From contig NZ_AP014635.1 in NCBI RefSeq assembly GCF_001547935.1, forward strand, positions 2,542,001 through 2,606,000: a stretch of 64,000 nt of DNA, given 5' to 3'. A program made the translations under genes and the position numbers. Below are positions 50,431-57,522 of this stretch, piece by piece (positions within the stretch are counted from its first letter, which is position 1; each line of letters opens with the position of its first letter). The notes under the pieces were generated by a model. It made no database searches and was not told where the DNA came from. It saw only the letters and a program-made list of their open reading frames with translations. Source of the stretch: Vibrio tritonius (GTDB lineage Bacteria > Pseudomonadota > Gammaproteobacteria > Enterobacterales > Vibrionaceae).

Positions 50431-50606
50431 ATAACCTTCTGATATACCCCACGTAATCGAAAAATTTTCTTCTATCTTTGCAACCAAATTCAAAATTCGC
50501 AGTCATATAAAGCTCAGGAAGTGAACGAAGTTTTTACTTCTGCCTCGAGCTTGTTTATTATCAGCCAAGTTTTTGAGTCCATCACAAAAGTACAGAATTT
50601 TAAAAT

Positions 50607-50966
50607 ATGCAGTTTAGCAAGTGGCTTATCGCCCTCCCTCTAGCACTCAGTGCTCTGACAGGCTGTTCCGTTGTAGAGCGTTTGGTTTACCGAATCGACA
50701 TCAACCAAGGAAACTACATTGAGCAACGTGAAGTTGACCAACTGAAATTTGGCATGTCAAAAGAACAAGTACGCTATGTACTAGGATCACCAATGCTCGT
50801 AGAAAACGGCTATCCAAATACGTGGTACTACATTTATTCTCACACCCCAGGTCATGATGAAACTATCCAAAAAGATTTGGTGGTTAACTTCAATGATTCA
50901 GACAAGCTCGTGAAAATCTCTGGTGATTACAAACCGGGATCGAACTTCTTTGAAGGTGTGAACTAA
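50607..50966 (+). CDS. bamE: Outer membrane assembly lipoprotein BamE
   Basis: BamE (SmpA) is a small lipoprotein of the BAM machine that inserts beta-barrel proteins. The 119-residue protein has a lipoprotein signal ending LSALTGC and the family core [40 protein letters not shown]. It stands between recN and the convergent rnfH/ratA pair, the usual gammaproteobacterial order. Confidence 0.95.
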   Translation: MQFSKWLIALPLALSALTGCSVVERLVYRIDINQGNYIEQREVDQLKFGMSKEQVRYVLGSPMLVENGYPNTWYYIYSHTPGHDETIQKDLVVNFNDSDKLVKISGDYKPGSNFFEGVN

Positions 50967-50975
50967 ACTGCATCA

Positions 50976-51001
50976 AAAAAGCTCGCCTAGGCGAGCTTTT
51001 T
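50976..51001. terminator. Bidirectional terminator between bamE and rnfH
   Basis: The perfect 12-bp stem AAAAAGCTCGCC / GGCGAGCTTTTT with a two-base loop lies between convergent genes and has A/T runs on both sides. Confidence 0.87.
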
Positions 51002-51002
51002 G

Positions 51003-51302
51003 CTATTTTTGTTTTGCTTGTTCAGCACGCTTACGGCGAATCTCTTTCGGGTCGGCAACGAGAGGTCGGTAAATTTCAATTCGGTCATGATCGCGAACTG
51101 TTGCGTCTAATTTCACGTTGCGCGAATAAACACCAACCTTGTTCGCTTTCAAATCTATCTCAGGATACATTTCCAAAAGACCGGATTTTTGAATGATCTC
51201 TTCAACGGTCAAATCGCTCTTAACCACCAGCTTAACCACTCTTTGTTCATGAGGAAGTGCGTAAACCACTTCAACATGAATCATGCCGCTTTCATTTTCC
51301 AT
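51003..51302 (-). CDS. rnfH: RnfH family ubiquitin-like-fold protein
   Basis: The 99-residue protein belongs to the RnfH/UPF0125 family (also called RatB), with the beta-grasp core [31 protein letters not shown] and [23 protein letters not shown]. Its role is unclear despite the Rnf name, since no rnf genes are near. Its start overlaps the ratA stop by one base, so the two are translated together. Confidence 0.9.
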   Translation of the reverse strand: MENESGMIHVEVVYALPHEQRVVKLVVKSDLTVEEIIQKSGLLEMYPEIDLKANKVGVYSRNVKLDATVRDHDRIEIYRPLVADPKEIRRKRAEQAKQK

Positions 51303-51739
51303 TATCGATACACCTGTTTCGCACGTTCAGTAAATGCGTTCACCATATTATTAGTCAACTCATTAAAAACTTTACCAAACACCATCTCAATCATTTTGCT
51401 AGAAAACTCAAATTCCAACTTTAGTTCGACTTTACATGCCTGCTCATCGAGCGGAGTAAAATACCAACCGCCACGCAAGGTTTTAAATGGGCCATCCACT
51501 AACTCCATTAAAATCGCCTCGCCCGGACGCAGATCATTTCGAGTCACGAACGTCTTCTTGATGCCCGCTTTTGCAACATCGACAGACGCAACCATTTTGT
51601 CATCGGTAGACTCAATCACCTGTGACCCTGAACAACCAGGTAAAAACTCTGGATAACGAGCCACATCATTGACCAGATGAAACATCTGCTCTGCACTAAA
51701 CGACACTAACGCAGAACGACTCACTTGATTCATCTTCAC
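51302..51739 (-). CDS. ratA: RatA, START-domain protein of the Coq10 family
   Basis: The 145-residue START-like protein shows the family motifs [32 protein letters not shown] and [21 protein letters not shown]. Members bind ubiquinone (Coq10). The E. coli protein was reported as a toxin that blocks ribosome assembly, but the quinone-chaperone role may be the main one. It is paired with rnfH and lies opposite smpB, as in other gammaproteobacteria. Confidence 0.92.
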   Translation of the reverse strand: MKMNQVSRSALVSFSAEQMFHLVNDVARYPEFLPGCSGSQVIESTDDKMVASVDVAKAGIKKTFVTRNDLRPGEAILMELVDGPFKTLRGGWYFTPLDEQACKVELKLEFEFSSKMIEMVFGKVFNELTNNMVNAFTERAKQVYR

Positions 51740-51841
51740 TCCTCATTGTTTTCCGAGACAATCTAGCGCAGCGATTGTACTGGCATCAGCACATCAGCTC
51801 AAGCTTCCCGCCCCCCTAGATTAATAGATTCAAACCGCTCC

Positions 51842-51869
51842 CTTGAAAACAACAAAAACAACCCCATTT
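51842..51869 (+). promoter_or_regulatory. Candidate sigma-32 promoter upstream of smpB
   Basis: CTTGAAA (51842-51848) is followed after 13 bases by CCCCATTT (51862-51869), a perfect match to the sigma-32 consensus. It points at smpB across about 200 bp with no other gene in between. Confidence 0.6.
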
Positions 51870-52035
51870 ATCAAGTTGTAAACACGCGAATGTGCGCTTA
51901 GCACGCTTAAGGTATTAACGACTTGCCACCACGTAACGTCACAGTTAAGCTGCACGCTTTATTACCTACACAACCCAAAGAAATTGCGCTATAAACGCTA
52001 TTTTTGAAGGTTATAAGGGTATATAAAGAAAAGCA

Positions 52036-52064
52036 TTTTCATCATATTAACTAACCCGTATAAT
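52036..52064 (+). promoter_or_regulatory. Promoter close to the smpB start
   Basis: A -35 TTTTCA (52036-52041) and a perfect -10 TATAAT (52059-52064) are 17 bases apart. Transcription should begin at about 52071-52074, at or next to the smpB ATG. Confidence 0.6.
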
Positions 52065-52073
52065 GCGCCCACT

Positions 52074-52559
52074 ATGGCAAAGAAAAAATCTAAAGATAAA
52101 GCGGGTAGTAACACTATCGCGCTAAACAAAAAAGCTCGTCATGAATATTTCATTGAAGATGAAATTGAAGCAGGACTTGAGCTACAAGGCTGGGAAGTAA
52201 AAGCACTTCGCCAAGGCAAAGCAAATATCGCAGAAAGCTATGTTTACATGCGTGACGGAGAAGCGTTTGTATCTGGAATGAGCATCGTTCCATTACAACA
52301 AGCCTCTACCCACGTTGTAGCAAATCCAACTCGCGTTCGTAAGCTTTTGCTATCGCGTCGTGAATTGGACAACCTATTTGGACGAATTAACCGCGAAGGT
52401 ATGACGTTAACTGCGTTATCGCTCTACTGGTCGCGTTCTTGGGTAAAACTGAAAATCGGTGTTGCCAAAGGTAAAAAAATGCATGACAAACGCGATACTT
52501 TGAAAGAACAAGATTGGCAGCGCCAAAAAGCGCGCATCATGAAAAGTAACTTGCGTTAA
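52074..52559 (+). CDS. smpB: SsrA-binding protein SmpB
   Basis: SmpB binds tmRNA and brings it to stalled ribosomes. The 161-residue protein has the family core [40 protein letters not shown], and a basic C-terminal tail ([24 protein letters not shown]) that reads the empty mRNA channel. The ATG has no Shine-Dalgarno sequence and lies within ten bases of a consensus -10, so the message may be leaderless. The tmRNA gene follows 67 bp later. Confidence 0.96.
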   Translation: MAKKKSKDKAGSNTIALNKKARHEYFIEDEIEAGLELQGWEVKALRQGKANIAESYVYMRDGEAFVSGMSIVPLQQASTHVVANPTRVRKLLLSRRELDNLFGRINREGMTLTALSLYWSRSWVKLKIGVAKGKKMHDKRDTLKEQDWQRQKARIMKSNLR

Positions 52560-52584
52560 TTGTAACCACTTGAACTTAGAGAGC

Positions 52585-52612
52585 TAGACAGATGAAAACA
52601 ATCTGTTACTAT
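52585..52612 (+). promoter_or_regulatory. ssrA promoter
   Basis: A -35 TAGACA (52585-52590) and a -10 TACTAT (52607-52612) are 16 bases apart, predicting a short 5' leader before the mature tmRNA. Confidence 0.55.
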
Positions 52613-52626
52613 GCACTCACAACCTT

Positions 52627-52992
52627 GGGGCTGATTTAGGATTCGACGGGAATTTTGAAGTCCGAGGTGCATGCCGAGGTGCGGTAGGCCTCGTTAACAA
52701 ACCGCAAAAAAATAGTCGCAAACGACGAAAACTACGCACTAGCAGCTTAATAACCTGCTCAGAGCCCTTCTGCCCTAGCCTCCGCTTGTAGGACGGGGAG
52801 TTCAGAAGGTCAAAAACAATCAAGCTGGCGTGGATTCCCCCACCTGAGGGATGAAGCGTAAGATACAATTCAGGTTAGCCATTCGTTCGCGTGTCGGTTC
52901 GCAGGCGGTGGTGAAATTAAAGATCGACTAAGCATGTAGTACCAGAGATGAATGATTTTCGGACGCGGGTTCAACTCCCGCCAGCTCCACCA
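52627..52992 (+). ncRNA. ssrA: Transfer-messenger RNA
   Basis: The 366-nt gene begins GGGGCTGATTTAGGATTCGA and ends with the T-arm GGGTTCAACTCCCGCCAGCT followed by CCACCA, so the tRNA-like domain is complete. The tag frame at 52718-52750 reads ANDENYALAA followed by two stop codons, identical to the E. coli tag. Its 3' end is the attachment site of the integrase-bearing island that follows. Confidence 0.98.
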
Positions 52993-53001
52993 ATCGATTG
53001 G

Positions 53002-53035
53002 AAGGCCGCTAACTCAATGAGTTAGCGGCCTTTTT
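53002..53035 (+). terminator. Terminator of ssrA
   Basis: A perfect stem of about 14 bp (AAGGCCGCTAACTC / GAGTTAGCGGCCTT) with a short loop is followed by a T-run, ten bases past the tmRNA end. Confidence 0.88.
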
Positions 53036-53173
53036 GTTTTCTTATCAGTAAGACAAATTTGCTGACTTACAGGTATTTGTTCTTCGAGCAGTAGCTATAA
53101 TTTTATGTATTCCAGGTTATATCCCAAAACTTTTGCAATGAAATTTTGGAATACAACGAAGCGCTAGAATACT

Positions 53174-54466
53174 GTGACTACTATGCCGAAAGCCGCTACT
53201 CCTCTTACCCAAACTCAAATCAAAAACGCCAAACCTAAAGAGAAAGACAACAACCTTTCAGACGGTTTTGGTCTTCAACTACGAGTACGCAGTAACGGTA
53301 CTAAGCACTGGAACTATCAATACAGCCATCCCTTCACGAAAAAGCGTGTGAATATTGGTTTGGGTACTCTCGATAAGGTCAGTTTAAAACTGGCAAGGGA
53401 ATTGGCGCGAAAATATCGTGAGTTAGTTGCACAAGGTATTGATCCCAAAGATGCGCGTGAACAAGAGCAACTATCCATTCAAGCGCTTTATCAAAACACG
53501 TTTTACACCATTGCGAAACGTTGGATGGAAATTAAACGAGACAGTGTCACTCCCGATTATGCCAAAGATCTTTGGCGTTCTTTGGAACTGCATATCTTTC
53601 CTTCTCTAGGAAATACACCTATCTATGCGCTCACAGCACCTAATGTCATCAAAATTCTACGTCCTATCGAAGCCAAAGGCAGCTTAGAAACCGTTAAGCG
53701 TCTAACTCAAAGACTCAATGAAGTAATGACTTACGCCGTCAACTGTGGGTTGGTTCAAGCCAACCCACTCTCCGGCATTAAAGAAGTTTTCAAAAAGCCA
53801 AAAAAAGAAAACATGGCCGCTCTCGCTCCAGCAGAATTGCCAGAGCTGATGCAAGCCATCGCTACCGCCAGTATCAAGCGCACTACACGTTGTTTAATTG
53901 AATGGCAGCTTCATACCATGACACGCCCTAACGAGGCGTCAAGTGCTCGCTGGGAGGAAATAGACCTAGAAACCAAGATATGGACTATTCCACCAGAACG
54001 AATGAAAAAAAGAAGAGAGCATCGCATTCCACTGACAGAACAAATGCTGGCTTTACTGGAAGTCATGAAACCGATTAGCGGACATCGAGAATATGTTTTC
54101 CCATCGGACCGTGATCCTAAAAAGCCATGCAATAGCCAAACCGCCAATATGGCTTTAAAACGTATGGGCTTTGCTGGGCGATTAGTCAGCCACGGCTTGC
54201 GCTCATTAGCCAGTACCACGCTCAATGAACAAGGATTCGAACGAGATTTGGTTGAAGCCGCATTAGCGCACGTTGATGACAACCAGGTACGTAGTGCTTA
54301 TAACCGAACTGACTACCTAGAGCGTCGTATTCCCATGATGTGCTGGTGGAGCGAGCATATTGAAAAGGCTTCTCAAGGAAGCTTATTGAACACAACCACT
54401 CGAAACCTGAGAGCTATTGGATTAGTTCGGGGTGATGATATATATGTGAGATTATTTAAACTCTAG
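53174..54466 (+). CDS. P4-type tyrosine integrase at ssrA
   Basis: The 430-residue site-specific recombinase has the N-terminal DUF4102 domain (LSDGFGLQLRVRSNGTKHWNYQY), a SAM-like core-binding domain, and a catalytic domain with TMTRPNEASSARWEEI (first arginine), HGLRSLASTTLNEQG (HxLR) and AYNRTDYLERR (nucleophile tyrosine). GTG at 53174 is taken; an ATG at 53183 is an alternative. It follows tmRNA by 181 bp, the position of the VPI-1 integrase in V. cholerae. The start of the gene has a weak ribosome site. Confidence 0.93.
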   Translation: MTTMPKAATPLTQTQIKNAKPKEKDNNLSDGFGLQLRVRSNGTKHWNYQYSHPFTKKRVNIGLGTLDKVSLKLARELARKYRELVAQGIDPKDAREQEQLSIQALYQNTFYTIAKRWMEIKRDSVTPDYAKDLWRSLELHIFPSLGNTPIYALTAPNVIKILRPIEAKGSLETVKRLTQRLNEVMTYAVNCGLVQANPLSGIKEVFKKPKKENMAALAPAELPELMQAIATASIKRTTRCLIEWQLHTMTRPNEASSARWEEIDLETKIWTIPPERMKKRREHRIPLTEQMLALLEVMKPISGHREYVFPSDRDPKKPCNSQTANMALKRMGFAGRLVSHGLRSLASTTLNEQGFERDLVEAALAHVDDNQVRSAYNRTDYLERRIPMMCWWSEHIEKASQGSLLNTTTRNLRAIGLVRGDDIYVRLFKL

Positions 54467-54470
54467 AAAC

Positions 54471-54498
54471 AACAAAGCCGCTATTAAGCGGCTTTGTT
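54471..54498. terminator. Bidirectional terminator after the integrase gene
   Basis: The perfect 11-bp stem AACAAAGCCGC / GCGGCTTTGTT with a six-base loop lies between convergent genes (integrase and the 54-residue protein). Confidence 0.78.
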
Positions 54499-54513
54499 AA
54501 ATGATGTTTGATT

Positions 54514-54678
54514 TTAACGACAAACGCGCTGATCAGCTTTTGCAATCATTTCTTGCTGTTCTTTGATCGTTTCTTTTACCACTTTATCGAAGAGTTTACG
54601 TTTCTCGCTTGATGAAGCATGACGAATAAAATCAGAGAAAGGTGTGGATTTAACCTTTTCACGTTTAGTACCGATCAT
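54514..54678 (-). CDS. Small basic protein downstream of the zeta toxin
   Basis: The 54-residue frame begins MIGTKREKVKSTPFSDFIRH and continues with a helix (KRKLFDKVVKETIKEQQEMI). GGAGG lies about five bases before the ATG, an excellent ribosome site. It starts 10 bp after the stop of the zeta-like gene, so it is co-transcribed. Position and size fit an accessory or antitoxin partner, although classical epsilon/PezA antitoxins lie upstream of zeta. I do not recognise the family, and the antitoxin idea is inference. Confidence 0.7.
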   Translation of the reverse strand: MIGTKREKVKSTPFSDFIRHASSSEKRKLFDKVVKETIKEQQEMIAKADQRVCR

Positions 54679-54688
54679 CCTTTCCTCC

Positions 54689-55403
54689 TTATGATTGTTG
54701 TAATCCGACGATGGTTTCTAAAGATTGGCGATTGTACTTTTTGCGTAACAATGCGTCAATGTCAGTCACATTAAAATGAGGTCTTTCGTTCTTTCCGTCA
54801 ATATTTTTTTCAATGAACATAATATCGATATCAGAACCAAATATTTTCTTCAATTCACTAACCACTTGTTGTGATTGCATAAATTGAGTCACAAACACTT
54901 CTTCTGGAACTCTTCGCCCTTCAACTTTCTCTCGTGCTTTCACCAAGCGCCATGCTTGCTCAGGCTCCTGATAGACAAAGATAATTTGCACAAACCTTCC
55001 ACGCTTTAAAGAACGTTCGATATTGACCTTTGCTTTTTCAAAGCTAGACAATGTTGAATCCAAGATAAAGCTAACGTCTTTGTGTAACGCACGCTCGTGA
55101 ATCGCTTCTACCAGAAGAAGTAGCAGCTCTTTGGAACAATGGTGAATTATCACCATGATAATCAGCGAACTCTTTGCGAAGCTCATCATTTTCGATATGA
55201 ACTAGCGACATACCACTTTGAGTTTTAAACATACTCAAAATATTACGCGCTGTTTCAGTTTTTCCAGCTCCAGGAGAACCCGCCATAAAAACAGAAACCG
55301 CAGACTCTTCCTGAGGCAAATAGTCCACCATCCTTTTAGCCAGAGCCTTTTTCATTTTTTTAGCTTCAGAAATTGCCTTATCGATAACCTCTTGATCATT
55401 CAT
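54689..55403 (-). pseudogene. Zeta-toxin family kinase, frameshifted
   Basis: Zeta toxins phosphorylate UDP-N-acetylglucosamine. Two overlapping frames together give one zeta protein of about 238 residues. The first (55403 to about 55115) has SVFMAGSPGAGKTETARNIL with the Walker A motif and ENDELRKEFADYHGDNSPLFQRAAT. The second (about 55125 to 54689) continues LLVEAIHERALHKDVSFILDSTL and ends YNRQSLETIVGLQQS. The break falls in a CTTCTT tract at about 55112-55125; removing one base restores the frame. It could be an inactivating mutation, programmed slippage, or a sequencing error. Confidence 0.82.
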
Positions 55404-55423
55404 TGCGTGTATCCCATGACAAA

Positions 55424-55697
55424 TTACTGGTTAGCTCTCGGCATAAATCGATCCATAAGATGTTTGAACCGGTCATTATGGTGACGTTCCAGTAAATGGA
55501 CCATCTCATGAACTAAAATATACTCCACACATTCAGGCGTTTTTTTTTGCCAACGCGGAATTGAGCCAAAGATGATGGGCTTTAATAAGGGCCATGACAT
55601 TTTCGACATCTACCCTATGGCTAGCCATTTCTTCACTAATCGTATAAGCAATTTCACGTTCTTTGAAACGCTCTCCCACCCAATAATCATTTTTCAA
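55424..55697 (-). pseudogene. Remnant of a DUF45/M48 metallopeptidase with a possible hsdR tail
   Basis: The zinc site HEMVHLLERHHNDRF and the preceding LALAKK-PPECLEY-like region (LWLNSALAKK then TPECVEYILV) belong to the C-terminus of the metallopeptidase often encoded beside hsdR. The two parts are in different frames, split by a tract of nine A (55548-55540); eight would join them. The N-terminal 170 residues are missing. Instead the frame runs back into NDYWVGERFKEREIAYTISEEM, which may be a C-terminal piece of a type I restriction subunit. This is a decayed remnant; the hsdR origin is uncertain. Confidence 0.68.
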
Positions 55698-55729
55698 TTT
55701 TAGTTACTCATTAGTATTTTCTATAATTT

Positions 55730-56986
55730 CTAAACTGAAAAGTCCGAATGTAGCGATTGCCAATGATGCTTTAATGCTAATTTCTGCTCAGCATCCATTG
55801 GAAGAGCTTGTAAAAGTTCAAGCCAGTTTTTTCTTGCTAAGTTCATAACGTCATTCAGGTGCGGCTTAATTGCAACCCACGGTGCTCCAGCTTTCTCTGC
55901 CCACACTTCAAAGTGTTTCATGGTGATTTCAGACCATTGTTTGGTTTCAGCCATATTGAGCGCTAGGCTGTCATGTTCAATATAGGGCACGGTAAACACC
56001 ACGTCATAGAGAGGAGCCAAACGAGGGGATATCTGATCATGATAAATCAAGGTCCAATTTTTAAGATGAGCATCACCGTTACCCAGTAGAACACTAATCA
56101 ACAATCGTCTCGCCATTTGTTGGATGTCTTTCAATCGCTCTGAGCTTGATTGATACAGTACTCTACCTAGTTGCTCATAATTCACCCGTTGATATTTATC
56201 CGAAGGATAAAGGCCAAAAACTTGCGCAAAATCTTCTGTATGAATGCGTCCTTTATCGCTACGGTCAAATCGCTTGATGCCATAGGCATACTGCTCATCA
56301 GGTAACTTGATACTTGGCAATCCAGCCAATTCGCTAAGTTCAATTAGTCGAACTTCTGGAATATTGGCTCCTGCTGCTTCGGCCAACTTCATGCAGGTAT
56401 ATTCGTTAACGGGTACACCTTTGTGGATTGTCGAGGGCGTTTTTATAATCCACATATCCTCAGAGATTTCCTGATCGATGTGGTAACGGCCATCTAAATG
56501 AGACGATGAAAATTTCATCTGTACACCAGCTAATGAAAACTTGGTATCGGCATGCTTAACATCAATTTGTTGAGGCTCTGTCGACAACCGTTGCTCCAAT
56601 GCCCAAGCTGGCATATCACCTACTTTTATTGGGTGAGCAATAACGGCTCCAGGTAAGTTAGAGCCCAAATAGGCAAGGATTGAAAACTCATTATTGGTAT
56701 GACATCGAAGCGCTTGAGCTGTCACTTCCCTTAACGCCCCTTCAGGCAGTAGATTCGACAGGACAGGTGGAATCTTATCTGTTCTAATTTGTGGTTTGCT
56801 TAAATAGTTAGGATCAAGCAACTGCCTCAAAGTAAAAACTGGCCGCTGGTGATCTGACATAGCGGTAAAATTAGGGTTAAAGGTGAGAATGTTTTTACCA
56901 CCAGCATAATGAGCAACAACCGCAACATCGATGCCATGCAGTTGAATATTAAGACCTTCAACCTTTTCTATCTGCTTACTCATCAT
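55730..56986 (-). CDS. hipA: HipA-type serine/threonine kinase toxin
   Basis: HipA kinases phosphorylate targets such as glutamyl-tRNA synthetase and cause growth arrest. The 418-residue protein keeps the key parts: a serine in KFSLAGVQMKFS (residue 151, aligned with autophosphorylated S150 of E. coli HipA), the catalytic loop LLGNGDAHLKNW (aspartate 305), and metal-binding PLYDVV (aspartate 328). It looks active. Its start overlaps the hipB stop by four bases (ATGA). The gene is intact, unlike the toxin remnants just downstream on the same strand. Confidence 0.9.
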   Translation of the reverse strand: MMSKQIEKVEGLNIQLHGIDVAVVAHYAGGKNILTFNPNFTAMSDHQRPVFTLRQLLDPNYLSKPQIRTDKIPPVLSNLLPEGALREVTAQALRCHTNNEFSILAYLGSNLPGAVIAHPIKVGDMPAWALEQRLSTEPQQIDVKHADTKFSLAGVQMKFSSSHLDGRYHIDQEISEDMWIIKTPSTIHKGVPVNEYTCMKLAEAAGANIPEVRLIELSELAGLPSIKLPDEQYAYGIKRFDRSDKGRIHTEDFAQVFGLYPSDKYQRVNYEQLGRVLYQSSSERLKDIQQMARRLLISVLLGNGDAHLKNWTLIYHDQISPRLAPLYDVVFTVPYIEHDSLALNMAETKQWSEITMKHFEVWAEKAGAPWVAIKPHLNDVMNLARKNWLELLQALPMDAEQKLALKHHWQSLHSDFSV

Positions 56987-57306
56987 CTGTCCTCAGAGCC
57001 AAACCAAAAACCGAGGTCATCAGTATCATCTTGTAACTCATCACTTTGAGATGCTTGGATCTGATCTTGAAAAACACCTTCAACTGAAGCGCAACGTTCT
57101 CTTTTCCCTTTAGGCGCGATCGTAAGTTCCAGATCCAGTCCTTCTAGCACTCTAAGCAAAGTTGATAACTTGATGTCGCTCCCCGCTTCAATACGCTGAT
57201 ATTGTTGCTGCTTCATGCCAATTCGCATATACATGTCTTTTTGCTCGATACCGAGTTTTTTACGTTGCTCAACCAGCAGTGCTGCAATTTCATCGATATT
57301 CTTCAT
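56983..57306 (-). CDS. hipB: HipB-type helix-turn-helix antitoxin and repressor
   Basis: I start the protein at the ATG at 57306 (MKNIDEIAALLVEQRKKLG); an open frame extends to 57339 through an operator. The Xre-type helix-turn-helix is clear (GIEQKDMYMRIGMKQQQYQRIEAG), followed by a short beta segment (LELTIAPKG) like the HipB dimer strand. An unusually long acidic tail (about residues 80-107, ending DDLGFWFGSEDR) has a terminal Trp as in HipB degrons. Five palindromes with exact 30-bp spacing lie directly upstream. Confidence 0.87.
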   Translation of the reverse strand: MKNIDEIAALLVEQRKKLGIEQKDMYMRIGMKQQQYQRIEAGSDIKLSTLLRVLEGLDLELTIAPKGKRERCASVEGVFQDQIQASQSDELQDDTDDLGFWFGSEDR

Positions 57307-57318
57307 TATTAACCTCAA

Positions 57319-57454
57319 ACAACTAAAAAGTTGTGTCAATAGTTAAAAACAACACTCTAGTTGTAAAATAGTCCAATTACAACTTTTAAGTTGTACCGGC
57401 ACAAAAATACAACTCAGGAGTTGTACAATACCTTCCATACAACACTTGAGTTGT
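57319..57454. promoter_or_regulatory. Array of five hipBA operators at 30-bp spacing
   Basis: Five 16-bp palindromes of the form ACAAC(T/A)-N4-AGTTGT begin at 57319, 57349, 57379, 57409 and 57439, each exactly 30 bp from the next. Three have perfect ACAACT/AGTTGT arms and two have ACAACA on one side. The 14-bp spacers are unrelated to each other. The first lies 13 bp before the hipB start. Confidence 0.9.
57376..57404 (-). promoter_or_regulatory. Candidate hipBA promoter
   Basis: On the minus strand TTGTGC (57404-57399) and TGTAAT (57381-57376) are 17 bases apart. The -10 overlaps the third operator, so bound repressor would cover it. Confidence 0.45.
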
Positions 57455-57463
57455 ATCCACACC

Positions 57464-57490
57464 AACAAAAAAGCCGCTTGCGCGGCTTTT
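57464..57490 (-). terminator. Terminator of the second TonB receptor gene
   Basis: The perfect stem AAAAGCCGC / GCGGCTTTT with a TTGC loop is followed on the minus strand by a U-run, about 33 bp past the receptor stop and just before the hipBA operator array. Confidence 0.83.
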
Positions 57491-57522
57491 GTCATGTCAG
57501 TTTCTACGATTGTCTCGTGTAC

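Noticed and set aside
53107..53154. Inverted repeat GTATTCCA / TGGAATAC before the integrase as an attachment or excisionase site
   Set aside because: The arms are short, compete with an inner CCAAAA/TTTTGG pairing, and no second copy was seen, so no role can be supported.
57319..57454. CRISPR-like periodicity of 30 bp
   Set aside because: The repeats are 16-bp palindromes with 14-bp spacers in front of a repressor gene, with no cas genes; operators explain them better.
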